Shown here piece after piece: positions 7,411 through 16,305 of a stretch of DNA of 21,438 nucleotides. Position 1 is the stretch's first letter. Every line of letters begins with the position of its first letter. This stretch comes from Phocaeicola sp. GTDB taxonomy: Bacteria; Bacteroidota; Bacteroidia; Bacteroidales; Bacteroidaceae. A program made the position numbers and the translations under genes. The stretch is from NCBI GenBank assembly GCA_020026175.1, contig JAHHQV010000047.1, forward strand, positions 1 to 21,438, written 5' to 3'. Below the pieces are notes generated by a model. That model was given only the letters and a program-made list of their open reading frames with translations, made no database searches and was not told where the DNA came from.

Positions 7411-9075
7411 ATGAACAAGATTATCATCTTTATACTGATATTGGCTTCACAATGCCTGCATATTGTTGCTGCCAGAAAAAACGAAATACGTGCATCATGG
7501 ATAACCACAATAGGAGGGCTGGACTGGCCTAAGACCAAAGCTTCGTCAGCAAACTCCATCAGAAGGCAAAAAGAAGAACTTTGCCGTCAGCTTGATTTCC
7601 TTACAAGAGAAAATTTCAACACTGTACTGTTGCAGGTAAGACTGCGAGGTGATGTAATATATCCCTCTATATTAGAAGGCTATGCCGAGTGCATGACAGG
7701 TTATACAGGCAAAAACCCTGGATATGACCCTCTGGAATTTGCCATAAACGAATGTCATAAAAGAGGATTGGAAATACATGCATGGATAGTCTGTATTCCT
7801 GTAGGGAACAGCAGACAAGTGCAGCTGCAAGGAAAAAATTCGGTAGTGAAAAAGAAACCGGAACTTTGCAAAAAATTCAACGGCAACTGGTTTCTCGACC
7901 CCGGAAATCCTACCACTGCATCATACCTATCGTCTATCACAAAGGAAATAGTATCAAGATATGATATAGACGGAATACACCTCGACTATATAAGGTATCC
8001 TGAAAAGGGAAAGAACTTTCCCGACAAAGACACCTACAAAAAATACGGCCGAGGAATGGATATAGCACAATGGAGAAGAAACAACATAACACACATTGTG
8101 AGAAGAATCTACGCAGAAACAAAAGCCATAAAGCCTTGGGTAAAAGTGAGCAGTTCGCCCATAGGTAAATACAATGATACTCAAAGATATAACTCACACG
8201 GATGGAACGCCTACAGTACTGTATATCAAGACGCACAACTTTGGCTTAAAGACGGAATACAGGACATGATTTTCCCGATGATGTATTTTCAGAAAAACAA
8301 CTTCTATCCTTTTGTACTCGATTGGCAGGAAAACAAGTACGGCAGATGGATTGTTCCTGGACTAGGTATATATTTCCTTGAAGAAAAGAAATATGCATGG
8401 ACCATAAAAGAAGTGATGCGACAGATTTATTTCATAAGAAGACACAATCTGGACGGACAGGCTTTTTTCAGAAACGAATTTCTGATGAAAAATTCATGTG
8501 GAATAACAAGCAGTGCCATAAACAGATTCTATAACCATAAGGCTGTAGTTCCTCCCATGAAATGGCAGGACAGCATCCCTCCTACTACCCCAAAAAACGG
8601 AAGTATGTCAATAGAAGGCAATACCATCAAGCTGAAGTGGGAAACTCCACACACCATTAAAAAAGGAGGAATCTTCTTCAGAATATATTCATCCGTATGC
8701 TATCCTATCGATATATCCGACGGAAAATGTCTGACTGAAAGCAGAGTGAACACAAACGAATATACATATACCATAAAAGAAGAATGGGATAAAAGCCGAT
8801 ATTGGGCAGTAGTTTCAGTAGACAGATATGGCAACGAAAGTAGCCCTTTGCAAATAAACAGTCCCAAAGATAATGACGATATGGTGTGCTTAAACAGTCT
8901 TCCTGAAGTTCCATCAGGAGGAATTATGATTATAAAAGATGCAAGCGGAATGGAACTGATGAAATATAATGCTACTGCAAAAAACAACGTAAAACTTCCC
9001 AATGGTGTATATCTTGTAGAAACTACAGACACTTACGGAAATAAGAAAACATTTACGGTGATTATGACAAAATAA
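7411..9075 (+). CDS. GHL10 (DUF187) family glycoside-hydrolase-like secreted protein
   Basis: The start is set at 7411, where MNKIIIFILILASQ begins a signal peptide; an upstream in-frame ATG at 7393 coincides with a promoter box. Counting from 7393, residues 30-378 form the GHL10 TIM-barrel-like domain: EIRASWITTIGGLDWP (31-46), FNTVLLQVR (75-83), GLEIHAWI (125-132), NWFLDPG (165-171) and YDIDGIHLDYIRYP (190-203) with the conserved acidic residues. The E. coli member DigH/YngK cleaves denuded peptidoglycan; the target here is unproven. Residues 395-490 resemble a fibronectin type III domain. Residues 508-560 resemble the second half of a type IX secretion C-terminal sorting domain (KDASGMEL, LPNGVYLVE). 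Monocistronic as far as can be seen. Confidence 0.85.
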   Translation: MNKIIIFILILASQCLHIVAARKNEIRASWITTIGGLDWPKTKASSANSIRRQKEELCRQLDFLTRENFNTVLLQVRLRGDVIYPSILEGYAECMTGYTGKNPGYDPLEFAINECHKRGLEIHAWIVCIPVGNSRQVQLQGKNSVVKKKPELCKKFNGNWFLDPGNPTTASYLSSITKEIVSRYDIDGIHLDYIRYPEKGKNFPDKDTYKKYGRGMDIAQWRRNNITHIVRRIYAETKAIKPWVKVSSSPIGKYNDTQRYNSHGWNAYSTVYQDAQLWLKDGIQDMIFPMMYFQKNNFYPFVLDWQENKYGRWIVPGLGIYFLEEKKYAWTIKEVMRQIYFIRRHNLDGQAFFRNEFLMKNSCGITSSAINRFYNHKAVVPPMKWQDSIPPTTPKNGSMSIEGNTIKLKWETPHTIKKGGIFFRIYSSVCYPIDISDGKCLTESRVNTNEYTYTIKEEWDKSRYWAVVSVDRYGNESSPLQINSPKDNDDMVCLNSLPEVPSGGIMIIKDASGMELMKYNATAKNNVKLPNGVYLVETTDTYGNKKTFTVIMTK

Positions 9076-9368
9076 TCAATCAATTCAATGATTGAACATA
9101 CTGATACTTTGATTTTCAGAGTGTTTACATTTACAAATAACAAAAAAGCACAATACACCATTCATTACGACATACAATCTGCTGTTTATCGAGCATTTTG
9201 ATGATACACAAATGGTATGCAAGCCATGCAATAATCATGACATTAACAAAAAACTATCTGCAAGAAACATTATTTACCTCATACGAAGTTGTATATATAG
9301 CATATATTAAGTATTTTTGCAGAACAAATCGATTTCGTAAATTATAATTTTATAATATATCATAACTC
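9076..9368. other. Intergenic stretch upstream of purM
   Basis: No coding sequence is evident. A 7-bp inverted repeat (9076-9082 with 9089-9095) follows the GHL10-like stop, but no T-run follows it, so termination here is uncertain. The right part carries the purM promoter candidate at 9288-9319. I see no riboswitch-like structure. Confidence 0.5.
9288..9319 (+). promoter_or_regulatory. Promoter candidate for purM
   Basis: TATTTTTG at 9312-9319 matches the Bacteroidetes -7 box TAnnTTTG. GTTG at 9288-9291 matches the TTTG -33 box at 3 of 4 bases, with a 20-bp spacer, which is the expected distance. The leader would be about 45 nt. Confidence 0.5.
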
Positions 9369-10541
9369 ATGAGCAATCAAAGATACATGCAGCGTGGCGT
9401 ATCGGCATCTAAAGAAGATGTACACAACGCTATCAAGAACATTGACAAAGGTATTTTCCCTAAAGCATTCTGTAAAATCATTCCTGATATTTTGGGAGGA
9501 GACCCTGAATACTGTAACATCATGCACGCAGACGGTGCTGGAACAAAGTCTTCTTTGGCTTATATGTACTGGAAAGAAACTGGTGACTTGTCTGTATGGA
9601 AAGGTATTGCACAGGATGCTCTTATCATGAATATAGACGACTTGCTATGTGTAGGAGCCGTAGACAATATACTTGTTTCATCTACTATCGGACGTAACAA
9701 GTTGTTAGTTCCAGGAGAAGTAATTTCTGCTATAATCAACGGTACAGACGAACTTCTTGCCGAACTCCGCGAAATGGGAGTAGGAGTATATGCCACAGGA
9801 GGTGAAACTGCTGATGTAGGCGATTTGGTACGTACTATCATCGTTGATAGTACAGTGACTTGCCGCATGAAACGTTCGGACGTGATAGACAATGCAAACA
9901 TACGTCCGGGAGACGTTATAGTAGGTCTTGCTTCTTACGGACAAGCTACTTACGAAAAAGATTATAACGGCGGTATGGGCAGCAATGGCCTGACAAGTGC
10001 ACGCCACGATGTGTTCTCTAAGTATCTTGCAGAGAAATATCCAGAAAGCTACGACAAGGCAGTTCCTGAAGACTTGGTTTACAGCGGTGGTCTGAAACTG
10101 ACTGATGATGTTGAGGATTCTCCACTTGACGCCGGTAAACTTGTACTCTCTCCTACTCGTACATACGCTCCTGTAGTGAAGAAACTTCTTGATGCTCTAC
10201 GTCCTGAAATACATGGTATGGTTCATTGTTCTGGCGGCGCACAGACCAAGGTTCTGCACTTCGTAGGCGACAACTGCCGTATCATCAAAGACAACCTATT
10301 CCCTGTGCCTCCATTGTTCCGCACCATCAAGGAACAGAGCGGTACCGACTGGGACGAAATGTACAAGGTATTCAACATGGGACACCGTCTTGAAGTATAC
10401 CTTTCTCCAGAACATGCCGAACAAGTTATCGAAATAAGCAAGAGCTTTGGTATCGATGCTCAGATTGTAGGTCTCATAGAAGAAAGCAACGGTTCTAAAG
10501 AATTGATTATCAAGAGTGAATTCGGAGAGTTCAGATATTAA
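9369..10541 (+). CDS. purM: Phosphoribosylformylglycinamidine cyclo-ligase (AIR synthase)
   Basis: The 390-aa product has the AIR synthase/PurM fold: an N-terminal half with HADGAGTKSS (53-62), DALIMNIDDLLCVGA (83-97) and TGGETADVGD (143-152), then a C-terminal half with IVGLASYGQ and MVHCSGGAQTK. PurM closes the imidazole ring of FGAM to AIR using ATP in de novo purine synthesis, in the cytoplasm. It is longer than the roughly 345-aa E. coli enzyme, as is usual in Bacteroidales homologues. Other members of the superfamily (PurL, ThiL, HypE, SelD) lack this combination of motifs. Two small ORFs and prfA follow closely. Confidence 0.88.
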   Translation: MSNQRYMQRGVSASKEDVHNAIKNIDKGIFPKAFCKIIPDILGGDPEYCNIMHADGAGTKSSLAYMYWKETGDLSVWKGIAQDALIMNIDDLLCVGAVDNILVSSTIGRNKLLVPGEVISAIINGTDELLAELREMGVGVYATGGETADVGDLVRTIIVDSTVTCRMKRSDVIDNANIRPGDVIVGLASYGQATYEKDYNGGMGSNGLTSARHDVFSKYLAEKYPESYDKAVPEDLVYSGGLKLTDDVEDSPLDAGKLVLSPTRTYAPVVKKLLDALRPEIHGMVHCSGGAQTKVLHFVGDNCRIIKDNLFPVPPLFRTIKEQSGTDWDEMYKVFNMGHRLEVYLSPEHAEQVIEISKSFGIDAQIVGLIEESNGSKELIIKSEFGEFRY

Positions 10542-10551
10542 TCAAAAGAAC

Positions 10552-10653
10552 ATGAAATATCCCACAAAAGATACTGCCATAATCTTTATACTTATCAGCT
10601 TTGTATCACTTGTAGCAGGTATTAATACAATATCTATATTTAAAAGACGCTAG
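10552..10653 (+). CDS. Putative 33-aa single-pass membrane protein
   Basis: An ATG 10 bp after the purM stop opens a 33-codon ORF ending in TAG. The peptide starts MKYPTKD, has a hydrophobic run of about 19 residues (AIIFILISFVSLVAG and onward) and ends in a basic tail (FKRR). This is the pattern of a small inner-membrane protein with a positively charged end. I recognise no family. Its support is its position, tightly spaced in a same-strand cluster, and its membrane-like composition, which may also arise by chance in AT-rich DNA. Confidence 0.4.
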   Translation: MKYPTKDTAIIFILISFVSLVAGINTISIFKRR

Positions 10654-10658
10654 GATAC

Positions 10659-10811
10659 ATGCTTCCATGCTATGCAGGAACTGCGTACCGACTATCGGTC
10701 ACAAAAGGGCAAGGCAAACAATGGAGTCTGAAAAAACACCTGTTTTTCATACTTTCATTGATAATGGCATGTATATCACTTACATTGATAGGATATGGCA
10801 GTTTGTGGTAA
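10659..10811 (+). CDS. Putative 50-aa small membrane protein
   Basis: An ATG 5 bp after the previous small ORF opens 50 codons ending in TAA, 24 bp before prfA. The first 28 residues are polar and basic (GKQWSLKKHL). Residues 29-48 are hydrophobic (FFILSLIMACISLTLIG) and would make one membrane segment. It is in a different frame from the preceding ORF, with no overlap. No family is recognised. A reading frame shift within a once longer gene is possible but not demonstrable here. Confidence 0.35.
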   Translation: MLPCYAGTAYRLSVTKGQGKQWSLKKHLFFILSLIMACISLTLIGYGSLW

Positions 10812-10835
10812 AAAAAATAAAACAAAAATATTTAA

Positions 10836-11945
10836 ATGGCGGAAAATAACACCATATTAGAGAAACTTGAAGGACTGGTGGCACGATTTGAGGAAGTATC
10901 TACACTGATTACTGACCCAAACGTGATAGCAGACCAGAAAAGGTATGTAAAACTGACTAAGGAATACAAGGAACTGGGCGACATTATGGATGCGCGCAAA
11001 GAGTACTTGCAGTGTCTGAACGGACTGGAAGAGGCCAAGATGATGATGTCGGGAAATGACCCGGAAATGAAGGAAATGGCACGCGAAGAGGCTTCTACCT
11101 GCGAAGCACGCATACCAGAACTGGAAGAAGAGATAAAACTTTTGCTGGTGCCTGCCGACCCTCAGGATGACAGAAATGCAATACTAGAAATCCGTGGTGG
11201 CACAGGTGGAGACGAGGCTGCAATCTTTGCAGGAGATCTGTTCCGTATGTATTCAAAATATTGCGAAACCAAAGGTTGGAAGCTCGAAGTATCAAGTGCC
11301 AACGAAGGTGCTTCCGGAGGTTTCAAGGAAATAATCTGCTCTGTAACAGGCGACAAGGTGTACGGAACTCTTAAATACGAATCGGGAGTGCATCGTGTAC
11401 AGCGCGTTCCTGCCACTGAAACCCAGGGACGTGTACATACATCGGCTGCATCGGTAGCAGTACTTCCCGAAGCGGAACCTTTTGATGTGGAAATCAATGA
11501 AGGTGAGATAAAATGGGATACATTCCGAAGCGGAGGTGCCGGAGGTCAGAACGTAAATAAGGTGGAATCGGGAGTGCGATTGCGTTACAACTGGAAGAAC
11601 CCTAATACAGGAGTGGTAGAGGAAATCCTGATAGAATGTACTGAAACACGAGACCAGCCGAAGAACAAGGAACGTGCTCTCTCGCGTCTGCGTACTTTCA
11701 TTTACGACAAGGAACATCAGAAATACATAGACGACATAGCTTCGAAACGTAAGACTATGGTCAGCACTGGAGACCGTTCGGCTAAGATACGTACATACAA
11801 CTATCCTCAAGGACGTATCACCGACCATCGTATCAACTATACCATCTACAACCTCAGCGCATTTATGGATGGAGACATCCAGGACTGTATAGACCACCTG
11901 ATTGTGGTCGAAAACGCTGAAAGATTGAAAGAAAGTGAATTGTAA
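10836..11945 (+). CDS. prfA: Peptide chain release factor 1
   Basis: The 369-aa product is full-length RF1. It has an N-terminal helical domain (1-110), then GGTGGDEAAIFAGDLFRMY (121-139) and YESGVHRVQRVPATETQGR (181-199), which carries the PAT tripeptide (192-194) that reads stop codons UAA and UAG. The catalytic GGQ is at 236-238 (RSGGAGGQNVNK), which triggers peptidyl-tRNA hydrolysis in the ribosomal peptidyl-transferase centre. PAT rather than SPF distinguishes it from RF2. It lies downstream of purM and the two small ORFs and 22 bp before pyrF, so one operon is likely. GGQ glutamine methylation would be expected, but prmC is not in the window. Confidence 0.97.
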   Translation: MAENNTILEKLEGLVARFEEVSTLITDPNVIADQKRYVKLTKEYKELGDIMDARKEYLQCLNGLEEAKMMMSGNDPEMKEMAREEASTCEARIPELEEEIKLLLVPADPQDDRNAILEIRGGTGGDEAAIFAGDLFRMYSKYCETKGWKLEVSSANEGASGGFKEIICSVTGDKVYGTLKYESGVHRVQRVPATETQGRVHTSAASVAVLPEAEPFDVEINEGEIKWDTFRSGGAGGQNVNKVESGVRLRYNWKNPNTGVVEEILIECTETRDQPKNKERALSRLRTFIYDKEHQKYIDDIASKRKTMVSTGDRSAKIRTYNYPQGRITDHRINYTIYNLSAFMDGDIQDCIDHLIVVENAERLKESEL

Positions 11946-11967
11946 AAAACTCATAAACATTTAGGAT

Positions 11968-12792
11968 ATGAACAAACAACAATTATTCGAAAACATCAAG
12001 AAAAAACAGTCTTTCCTTTGTGTAGGACTTGACACTGACATAAAGAAAATACCAGAACACCTTCTAAAAGAAGAAGACCCTATATTTTCATTCAACAAGG
12101 CTATAATAGACGCTACAGCTCCATTCTGTATTGCATACAAGCCAAACTTGGCTTTCTACGAGAGTATGGGTGTGAAAGGATGGATTGCTTTTGAAAAGAC
12201 AGTAGAATATATCAAGACAAACTATCCAGACCAGTTTATCATAGCCGATGCAAAGCGTGGTGATATAGGAAATACTTCGGCTATGTACGCACGTACATTC
12301 TTCGAAGAACTGAACATCGATTCGGTTACAGTAGCTCCCTATATGGGTGAAGACAGTGTTACTCCTTTCCTTACATACGAAGGAAAATGGGTTATCCTGT
12401 TGGCACTTACATCAAACAAAGGTTCACACGACTTCCAGCTTACTACAGACCCTGAAGGCGAACGTCTGTTTGAGAAAGTGCTTCGTAAATCACAGGAATG
12501 GGCAAACGATGAAAACATGATGTATGTAGTAGGTGCTACACAAGGACGCATGTTTGAAGATATCCGCAAAATTGTGCCAAACCACTTCCTGCTTGTTCCT
12601 GGTATTGGTGCACAAGGCGGCTCGCTTGAAGAAGTATGCAAATATGGTATGACAAAAGAATGTGGACTTATAGTAAACTCTAGCCGTGCAATCATTTATG
12701 CAGACAAGACTGAGAATTTTGCAAAAGTAGCAGGCGAAGAAGCACACAAAGTACAGCAACAAATGGCAGAACAGCTAAAAGCCATCATCTAA
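11968..12792 (+). CDS. pyrF: Orotidine 5'-phosphate decarboxylase (type 2)
   Basis: The 274-aa product carries the OMP decarboxylase active-site motif DAKRGDIGNTS (94-104), with catalytic K96 between the two aspartates. It also has FLCVGLDTD at the N-terminus, AYKPNLAFYE (56-65) and LVPGIGAQGG near the phosphate-binding end. Length and motifs fit the longer type 2 enzymes rather than the E. coli type of about 245 aa. It converts OMP to UMP, the last step of de novo pyrimidine synthesis, in the cytoplasm. It is the last gene of the purM-prfA-pyrF run and is followed by a hairpin terminator at 12825. Confidence 0.96.
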   Translation: MNKQQLFENIKKKQSFLCVGLDTDIKKIPEHLLKEEDPIFSFNKAIIDATAPFCIAYKPNLAFYESMGVKGWIAFEKTVEYIKTNYPDQFIIADAKRGDIGNTSAMYARTFFEELNIDSVTVAPYMGEDSVTPFLTYEGKWVILLALTSNKGSHDFQLTTDPEGERLFEKVLRKSQEWANDENMMYVVGATQGRMFEDIRKIVPNHFLLVPGIGAQGGSLEEVCKYGMTKECGLIVNSSRAIIYADKTENFAKVAGEEAHKVQQQMAEQLKAII

Positions 12793-12824
12793 TAAAAAAT
12801 ACTAATACAAACTGCTATATAAAA

Positions 12825-12867
12825 GCAACTATGCCCGTTTATCGTTAACGGATATAGTTGCTTTTTT
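12825..12867 (+). terminator. Rho-independent terminator after pyrF
   Basis: GCAACTAT plus CCGTT on the left pair with AACGG plus ATAGTTGC on the right, with a 2-nt internal mismatch and a short loop. Six T follow at 12862-12867. Confidence 0.85.
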
Positions 12868-12890
12868 AACTTTCAGACCGGGCTTTTTAG

Positions 12891-12898
12891 TAGTTTTG
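12891..12898 (+). promoter_or_regulatory. -7 box candidate upstream of lpxD
   Basis: TAGTTTTG matches TAnnTTTG and lies just past the pyrF terminator, giving a leader of about 130 nt. No good -33 match was found. A nearby TACGTAATTTGC (ending near 12962) is an off-consensus alternative closer to lpxD. Confidence 0.3.
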
Positions 12899-13035
12899 GC
12901 AATGAAAGACTTAAATAATTCAATTTTTTCTCTGAAATGTAAAAAAAAAGTACGTAATTTGCATAATTAAAAAAACATGCCTTTACGTGTGATAAGGCTT
13001 TAAGGAAAAAAAATAAAAAGAAGAAATATAAAATT

Positions 13036-14076
13036 ATGGAATTCTCAGCTAAACAAATTGCGGAATTTATCCAAGGAACTATTATAGGTGACGAAAATGC
13101 AACAGTACATACTTTTGCAAAAATAGAAGAAGGTATACCAGGGGCACTTTCATTCCTGTCAAATCCCAAGTATACTAGCTATATTTATGATACCAAATCT
13201 TCTATAGTATTGGTAAACAAGGATTTTGAGCCTGAGTATGAAATAAGTACAACCTTGATTAAGGTTGACAATGCTTATGAAAGCCTTGCAAAGCTTATGA
13301 CTCTATATGAAATGAGCCAACCCCAAAAAAGCGGCATTAGTTCCTTAGCCTCGATAGCTGATAATGCAAAAATAGGTGAAGGTTGCTATATCGGTCCTTT
13401 TACATGCATTGAAGAAGGTGTGGAAATAGGGAAAAACGTTTACATACATCCTAATGTAACAATAGGAAACAATGTAAAGATTGGCGACAACTGTATTTTA
13501 TATCCACATGTAACTGTATATCACGACTGCAAAATAGGAAACAGCTGTATTCTACATGCAGGTGCAGTAATAGGTGCCGACGGATTCGGGTTTGCACCTA
13601 CTCCTGACGGTTATGAAAAAATCCCACAGATAGGAATAGTCATCCTTGAAGACAGAGTAGAAGTAGGAGCCAACACTTGTATAGACAGAGCTACAATGGG
13701 AGCTACAATCATCAAAAAAGGCGTGAAACTGGACAATCTTATCCAAGTAGCACATAATGTAGAAATAGGAAGCAATACTGTAATGGCATCGCAAGTGGGT
13801 ATTGCAGGTTCTGCAAAAGTGGGCGAATGGTGTATGTTTGGCGGACAAGTAGGTGTAGCCGGACACATAAAGATAGGTGACAAAGTATCTGTAGGAGCTC
13901 AATCGGGAATACCGGGAAATGTAAAGTCTGGAACTACACTGATGGGGTATCCAGCAATAGACCCGAAACAGTTTGCACGCTCGGCAGCTGTATACAAAAA
14001 ACTGCCGGACATGTATTCTGAATTAGGCAAACTTCAGAAAGATATAGAAGAATTAAAAAAACAAATAAACAAATAA
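13036..14076 (+). CDS. lpxD: UDP-3-O-acylglucosamine N-acyltransferase
   Basis: The 346-aa product has an N-terminal uridine-binding domain (1-100; ALSFLSNPKY), then a left-handed beta helix built from hexapeptide repeats (IGEGCYIG, IGKNVYIHPNVTIGNNVKIGDN) from about 105 to 310. The catalytic histidine is H240 in VAHNVEIG, matching H239 of E. coli. IGADGFGFA (179-187) and a C-terminal lysine-rich helix complete the family pattern. LpxD adds the N-linked 3-hydroxyacyl chain from acyl-ACP in lipid A synthesis, at the cytoplasmic side. It is the first of three lipid A genes, 11 bp before lpxC-fabZ. Confidence 0.97.
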   Translation: MEFSAKQIAEFIQGTIIGDENATVHTFAKIEEGIPGALSFLSNPKYTSYIYDTKSSIVLVNKDFEPEYEISTTLIKVDNAYESLAKLMTLYEMSQPQKSGISSLASIADNAKIGEGCYIGPFTCIEEGVEIGKNVYIHPNVTIGNNVKIGDNCILYPHVTVYHDCKIGNSCILHAGAVIGADGFGFAPTPDGYEKIPQIGIVILEDRVEVGANTCIDRATMGATIIKKGVKLDNLIQVAHNVEIGSNTVMASQVGIAGSAKVGEWCMFGGQVGVAGHIKIGDKVSVGAQSGIPGNVKSGTTLMGYPAIDPKQFARSAAVYKKLPDMYSELGKLQKDIEELKKQINK

Positions 14077-14087
14077 TATATAAGCCC

Positions 14088-15473
14088 ATGTTGAAACAAC
14101 AAACACTAAAAGGCAGCTTTTCACTGAACGGAAAAGGTCTCCATACAGGAGTCAAACTTACAGTGACTTTCAATCCTGCCCCAGAGCATCACGGGTATAA
14201 GATTCAACGTATTGACTTAGAAGACCAACCCATAATAGACGCTGTAGCAGAAAATGTGGTGGACACTACAAGAGGTACAGTTTTATCAAAAAACAACGTA
14301 AAAGTAAGTACTGTAGAACATGCACTTGCTGCATTATACGCAGCAGGTATAGACAACTGTCTCATTCAGGTAGATGGTCCGGAATTTCCTATCCTCGACG
14401 GTAGTGCAAAAGCATATGTAGAATGTATCGAACGCGTAGGCATAGAAATACAATCTGCTCCTAAAGATTATTATATAATCAAATCTAAAATAGAATTCAG
14501 AGACGAGGCTACAGGATCATCCATACAGGTACTACCTGATGACAGATTCAGCATAAACACTCTGATTTCGTACGATTCGCAGATTCTTACAAACCAGTTT
14601 GCCACATTAGAAGACATGGCTGATTTTCCTACAGAAATAGCTTCAGCAAGAACTTTCGTCTTCGTAAGGGAAATAGAACCTCTCCTTAATGCGGGACTGA
14701 TAAAAGGAGGAGACCTTGACAATGCTATCGTTATATACGAAAAGAAAATGACTCAGGAAAACTTCGACAAACTTGCCGATGTAATGAATGTTCCTCACAT
14801 GAATGCAAGCGACCTAGGATATATCAATCATATTCCTTTGGTATGGCCAAACGAACCGGCAAGACATAAACTGCTGGATATTATAGGCGACTTGGCTCTT
14901 ATAGGCAAACCTATAAAGGGACGTATCATTGCAACACGCCCTGGACACACTATAAACAACAAGTTTGCCAGGCAAATACGCAAGGAGATAAGACTTCACG
15001 AAATACAAGCTCCTGAATACAACTGCAATGAAAAACCTATAATGGATGTAAACAGAATAAGAGAACTGCTTCCTCACAGATACCCGTTCCAACTTGTTGA
15101 CAAGATTATAGCCATAGGAGCAAACCATATAGTAGGTGTAAAGAATGTAACATCAAACGAACCTTTCTTTCAGGGACACTTCCCAGAAGAACCTGTAATG
15201 CCAGGTGTGTTGCAAATAGAAGCAATGGCACAGGTAGGTGGATTATTGGTGTTAAACTCTGTAAATGAACCAGATAAATACTCTACATACTTCATGAAAA
15301 TAGACAACGTGAAATTCCGACAGAAAGTAGTACCTGGAGATACACTTATTTTCAGAGTAGAACTGATGTCGCCGATACGACGCGGGGTTTCAACTATGAA
15401 GGGATATGTATTTGTAGGTGAAAAAATTGTTTGCGAAGCTGAATTCATGGCTCAAATTGTAAAAAATAAATAA
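14088..15473 (+). CDS. lpxC/fabZ: Bifunctional LpxC deacetylase / FabZ dehydratase fusion
   Basis: The 461-aa product joins two enzymes. Residues 1-305 are LpxC, the zinc UDP-3-O-acyl-GlcNAc deacetylase that commits substrate to lipid A. Zinc ligands are H78 (VEHAL), H260 and D264 (RHKLLDIIGD), with general base E77 and H287 (PGHTIN). Residues 314-461 are FabZ, the 3-hydroxyacyl-ACP dehydratase with a hot-dog fold. It has LPHRYPFQLVD (328-338), catalytic H364 in GHFPEEPVMPGV and E377 in QIEAMAQ. Both active sites look intact. This fusion is a known hallmark of Bacteroidetes. It couples two enzymes that compete for the same 3-hydroxyacyl-ACP pool. The gene lies 11 bp after lpxD and 16 bp before lpxA. 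Confidence 0.97.
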   Translation: MLKQQTLKGSFSLNGKGLHTGVKLTVTFNPAPEHHGYKIQRIDLEDQPIIDAVAENVVDTTRGTVLSKNNVKVSTVEHALAALYAAGIDNCLIQVDGPEFPILDGSAKAYVECIERVGIEIQSAPKDYYIIKSKIEFRDEATGSSIQVLPDDRFSINTLISYDSQILTNQFATLEDMADFPTEIASARTFVFVREIEPLLNAGLIKGGDLDNAIVIYEKKMTQENFDKLADVMNVPHMNASDLGYINHIPLVWPNEPARHKLLDIIGDLALIGKPIKGRIIATRPGHTINNKFARQIRKEIRLHEIQAPEYNCNEKPIMDVNRIRELLPHRYPFQLVDKIIAIGANHIVGVKNVTSNEPFFQGHFPEEPVMPGVLQIEAMAQVGGLLVLNSVNEPDKYSTYFMKIDNVKFRQKVVPGDTLIFRVELMSPIRRGVSTMKGYVFVGEKIVCEAEFMAQIVKNK

Positions 15474-15489
15474 TCAGAATAAATAAAGT

Positions 15490-16257
15490 ATGATAAGCCA
15501 ATTAGCATTTATACATCCTGAAGCTAAAATAGGAGAAAATGTAGAAATAGGACCATTTGTATATATTGACAAGAATGTTGTTATAGGCGACAACAATATT
15601 ATAATGCCAAATGCAAATATCCTATACGGGTCTAGAATAGGAAACAATAACAGAATATTCCCTGGAGCTGTAATAGGTGCCATACCACAGGACCTAAAAT
15701 TCAAAGGAGAAGAAACTACTGCTGAAATAGGTGACAACAATACTATAAGAGAAAATGTCACAATAAACAGAGGTACTGCAGCTAAAGGAAAGACAGTGGT
15801 AGGAAGCAATAACCTTCTTATGGAAGGGGTTCATGTTGCACATGATGCTGTTATAGGTAACGGATGTATAATAGGTAACTCCACAAAATTTGCAGGAGAA
15901 ATTGTTGTAGATGATTTTTCAATAATAAGTGCAAATGTATTGATGCACCAATTCTGCAAAGTAGGCGGTTACGGAATGATACAGGGCGGATGCAGGTTCA
16001 GTAAAGATATACCTCCTTATATCATAGCAGGTAGAGAACCTATATCCTACTGCGGAATAAATATTGTAGGATTGAGAAGAAGAGGCTTTTCTAATGAGCT
16101 TATCGAAAATATACACAATACCTATCGTATAATATACAATAGCGGAAAAAATGTAAGTGAAGCATTAGAACAAGTTATACAGGAAGTACCTATGAGTCCT
16201 GAAATTGAATATATCATTTCTTTCATAAAAAATTCACAAAGAGGTATTATCCGATAA
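15490..16257 (+). CDS. lpxA: UDP-N-acetylglucosamine O-acyltransferase
   Basis: The 255-aa product is a hexapeptide left-handed beta-helix acyltransferase. The catalytic histidine is H118 in GVHVAHDAVIGN, matching H125 of E. coli. HQFCKVGGYGMIQGGC (153-168) contains the acyl-chain ruler region; by my alignment the residue matching E. coli G173 is glycine (G167), compatible with an acyl chain of 14 or more carbons. The C-terminus has the LKRRGF-like GLRRRGFSNELI and ends RGIIR. LpxA performs the first step of lipid A synthesis, adding a 3-hydroxyacyl chain from ACP. lpxB does not follow within the window. Confidence 0.97.
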   Translation: MISQLAFIHPEAKIGENVEIGPFVYIDKNVVIGDNNIIMPNANILYGSRIGNNNRIFPGAVIGAIPQDLKFKGEETTAEIGDNNTIRENVTINRGTAAKGKTVVGSNNLLMEGVHVAHDAVIGNGCIIGNSTKFAGEIVVDDFSIISANVLMHQFCKVGGYGMIQGGCRFSKDIPPYIIAGREPISYCGINIVGLRRRGFSNELIENIHNTYRIIYNSGKNVSEALEQVIQEVPMSPEIEYIISFIKNSQRGIIR

Positions 16258-16305
16258 AAAGTTTTTGTATATTTACACCAATAATAGGTTTAACAATTAG
16301 ACAAA

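Noticed and set aside
9076..9095. Hairpin after the GHL10-like gene as a terminator
   Set aside because: The stem is 7 A/T-rich bp and no T-run follows, so it is too weak to call.
10667..10849. A 60-codon + frame overlapping the prfA start
   Set aside because: It overlaps prfA in another frame, has no membrane or domain pattern, and competes with the better spaced 50-codon ORF.
13036..16257. Novel biosynthetic cluster
   Set aside because: All three genes are standard lipid A enzymes with intact active sites, and the lpxC-fabZ fusion is well known in Bacteroidetes.
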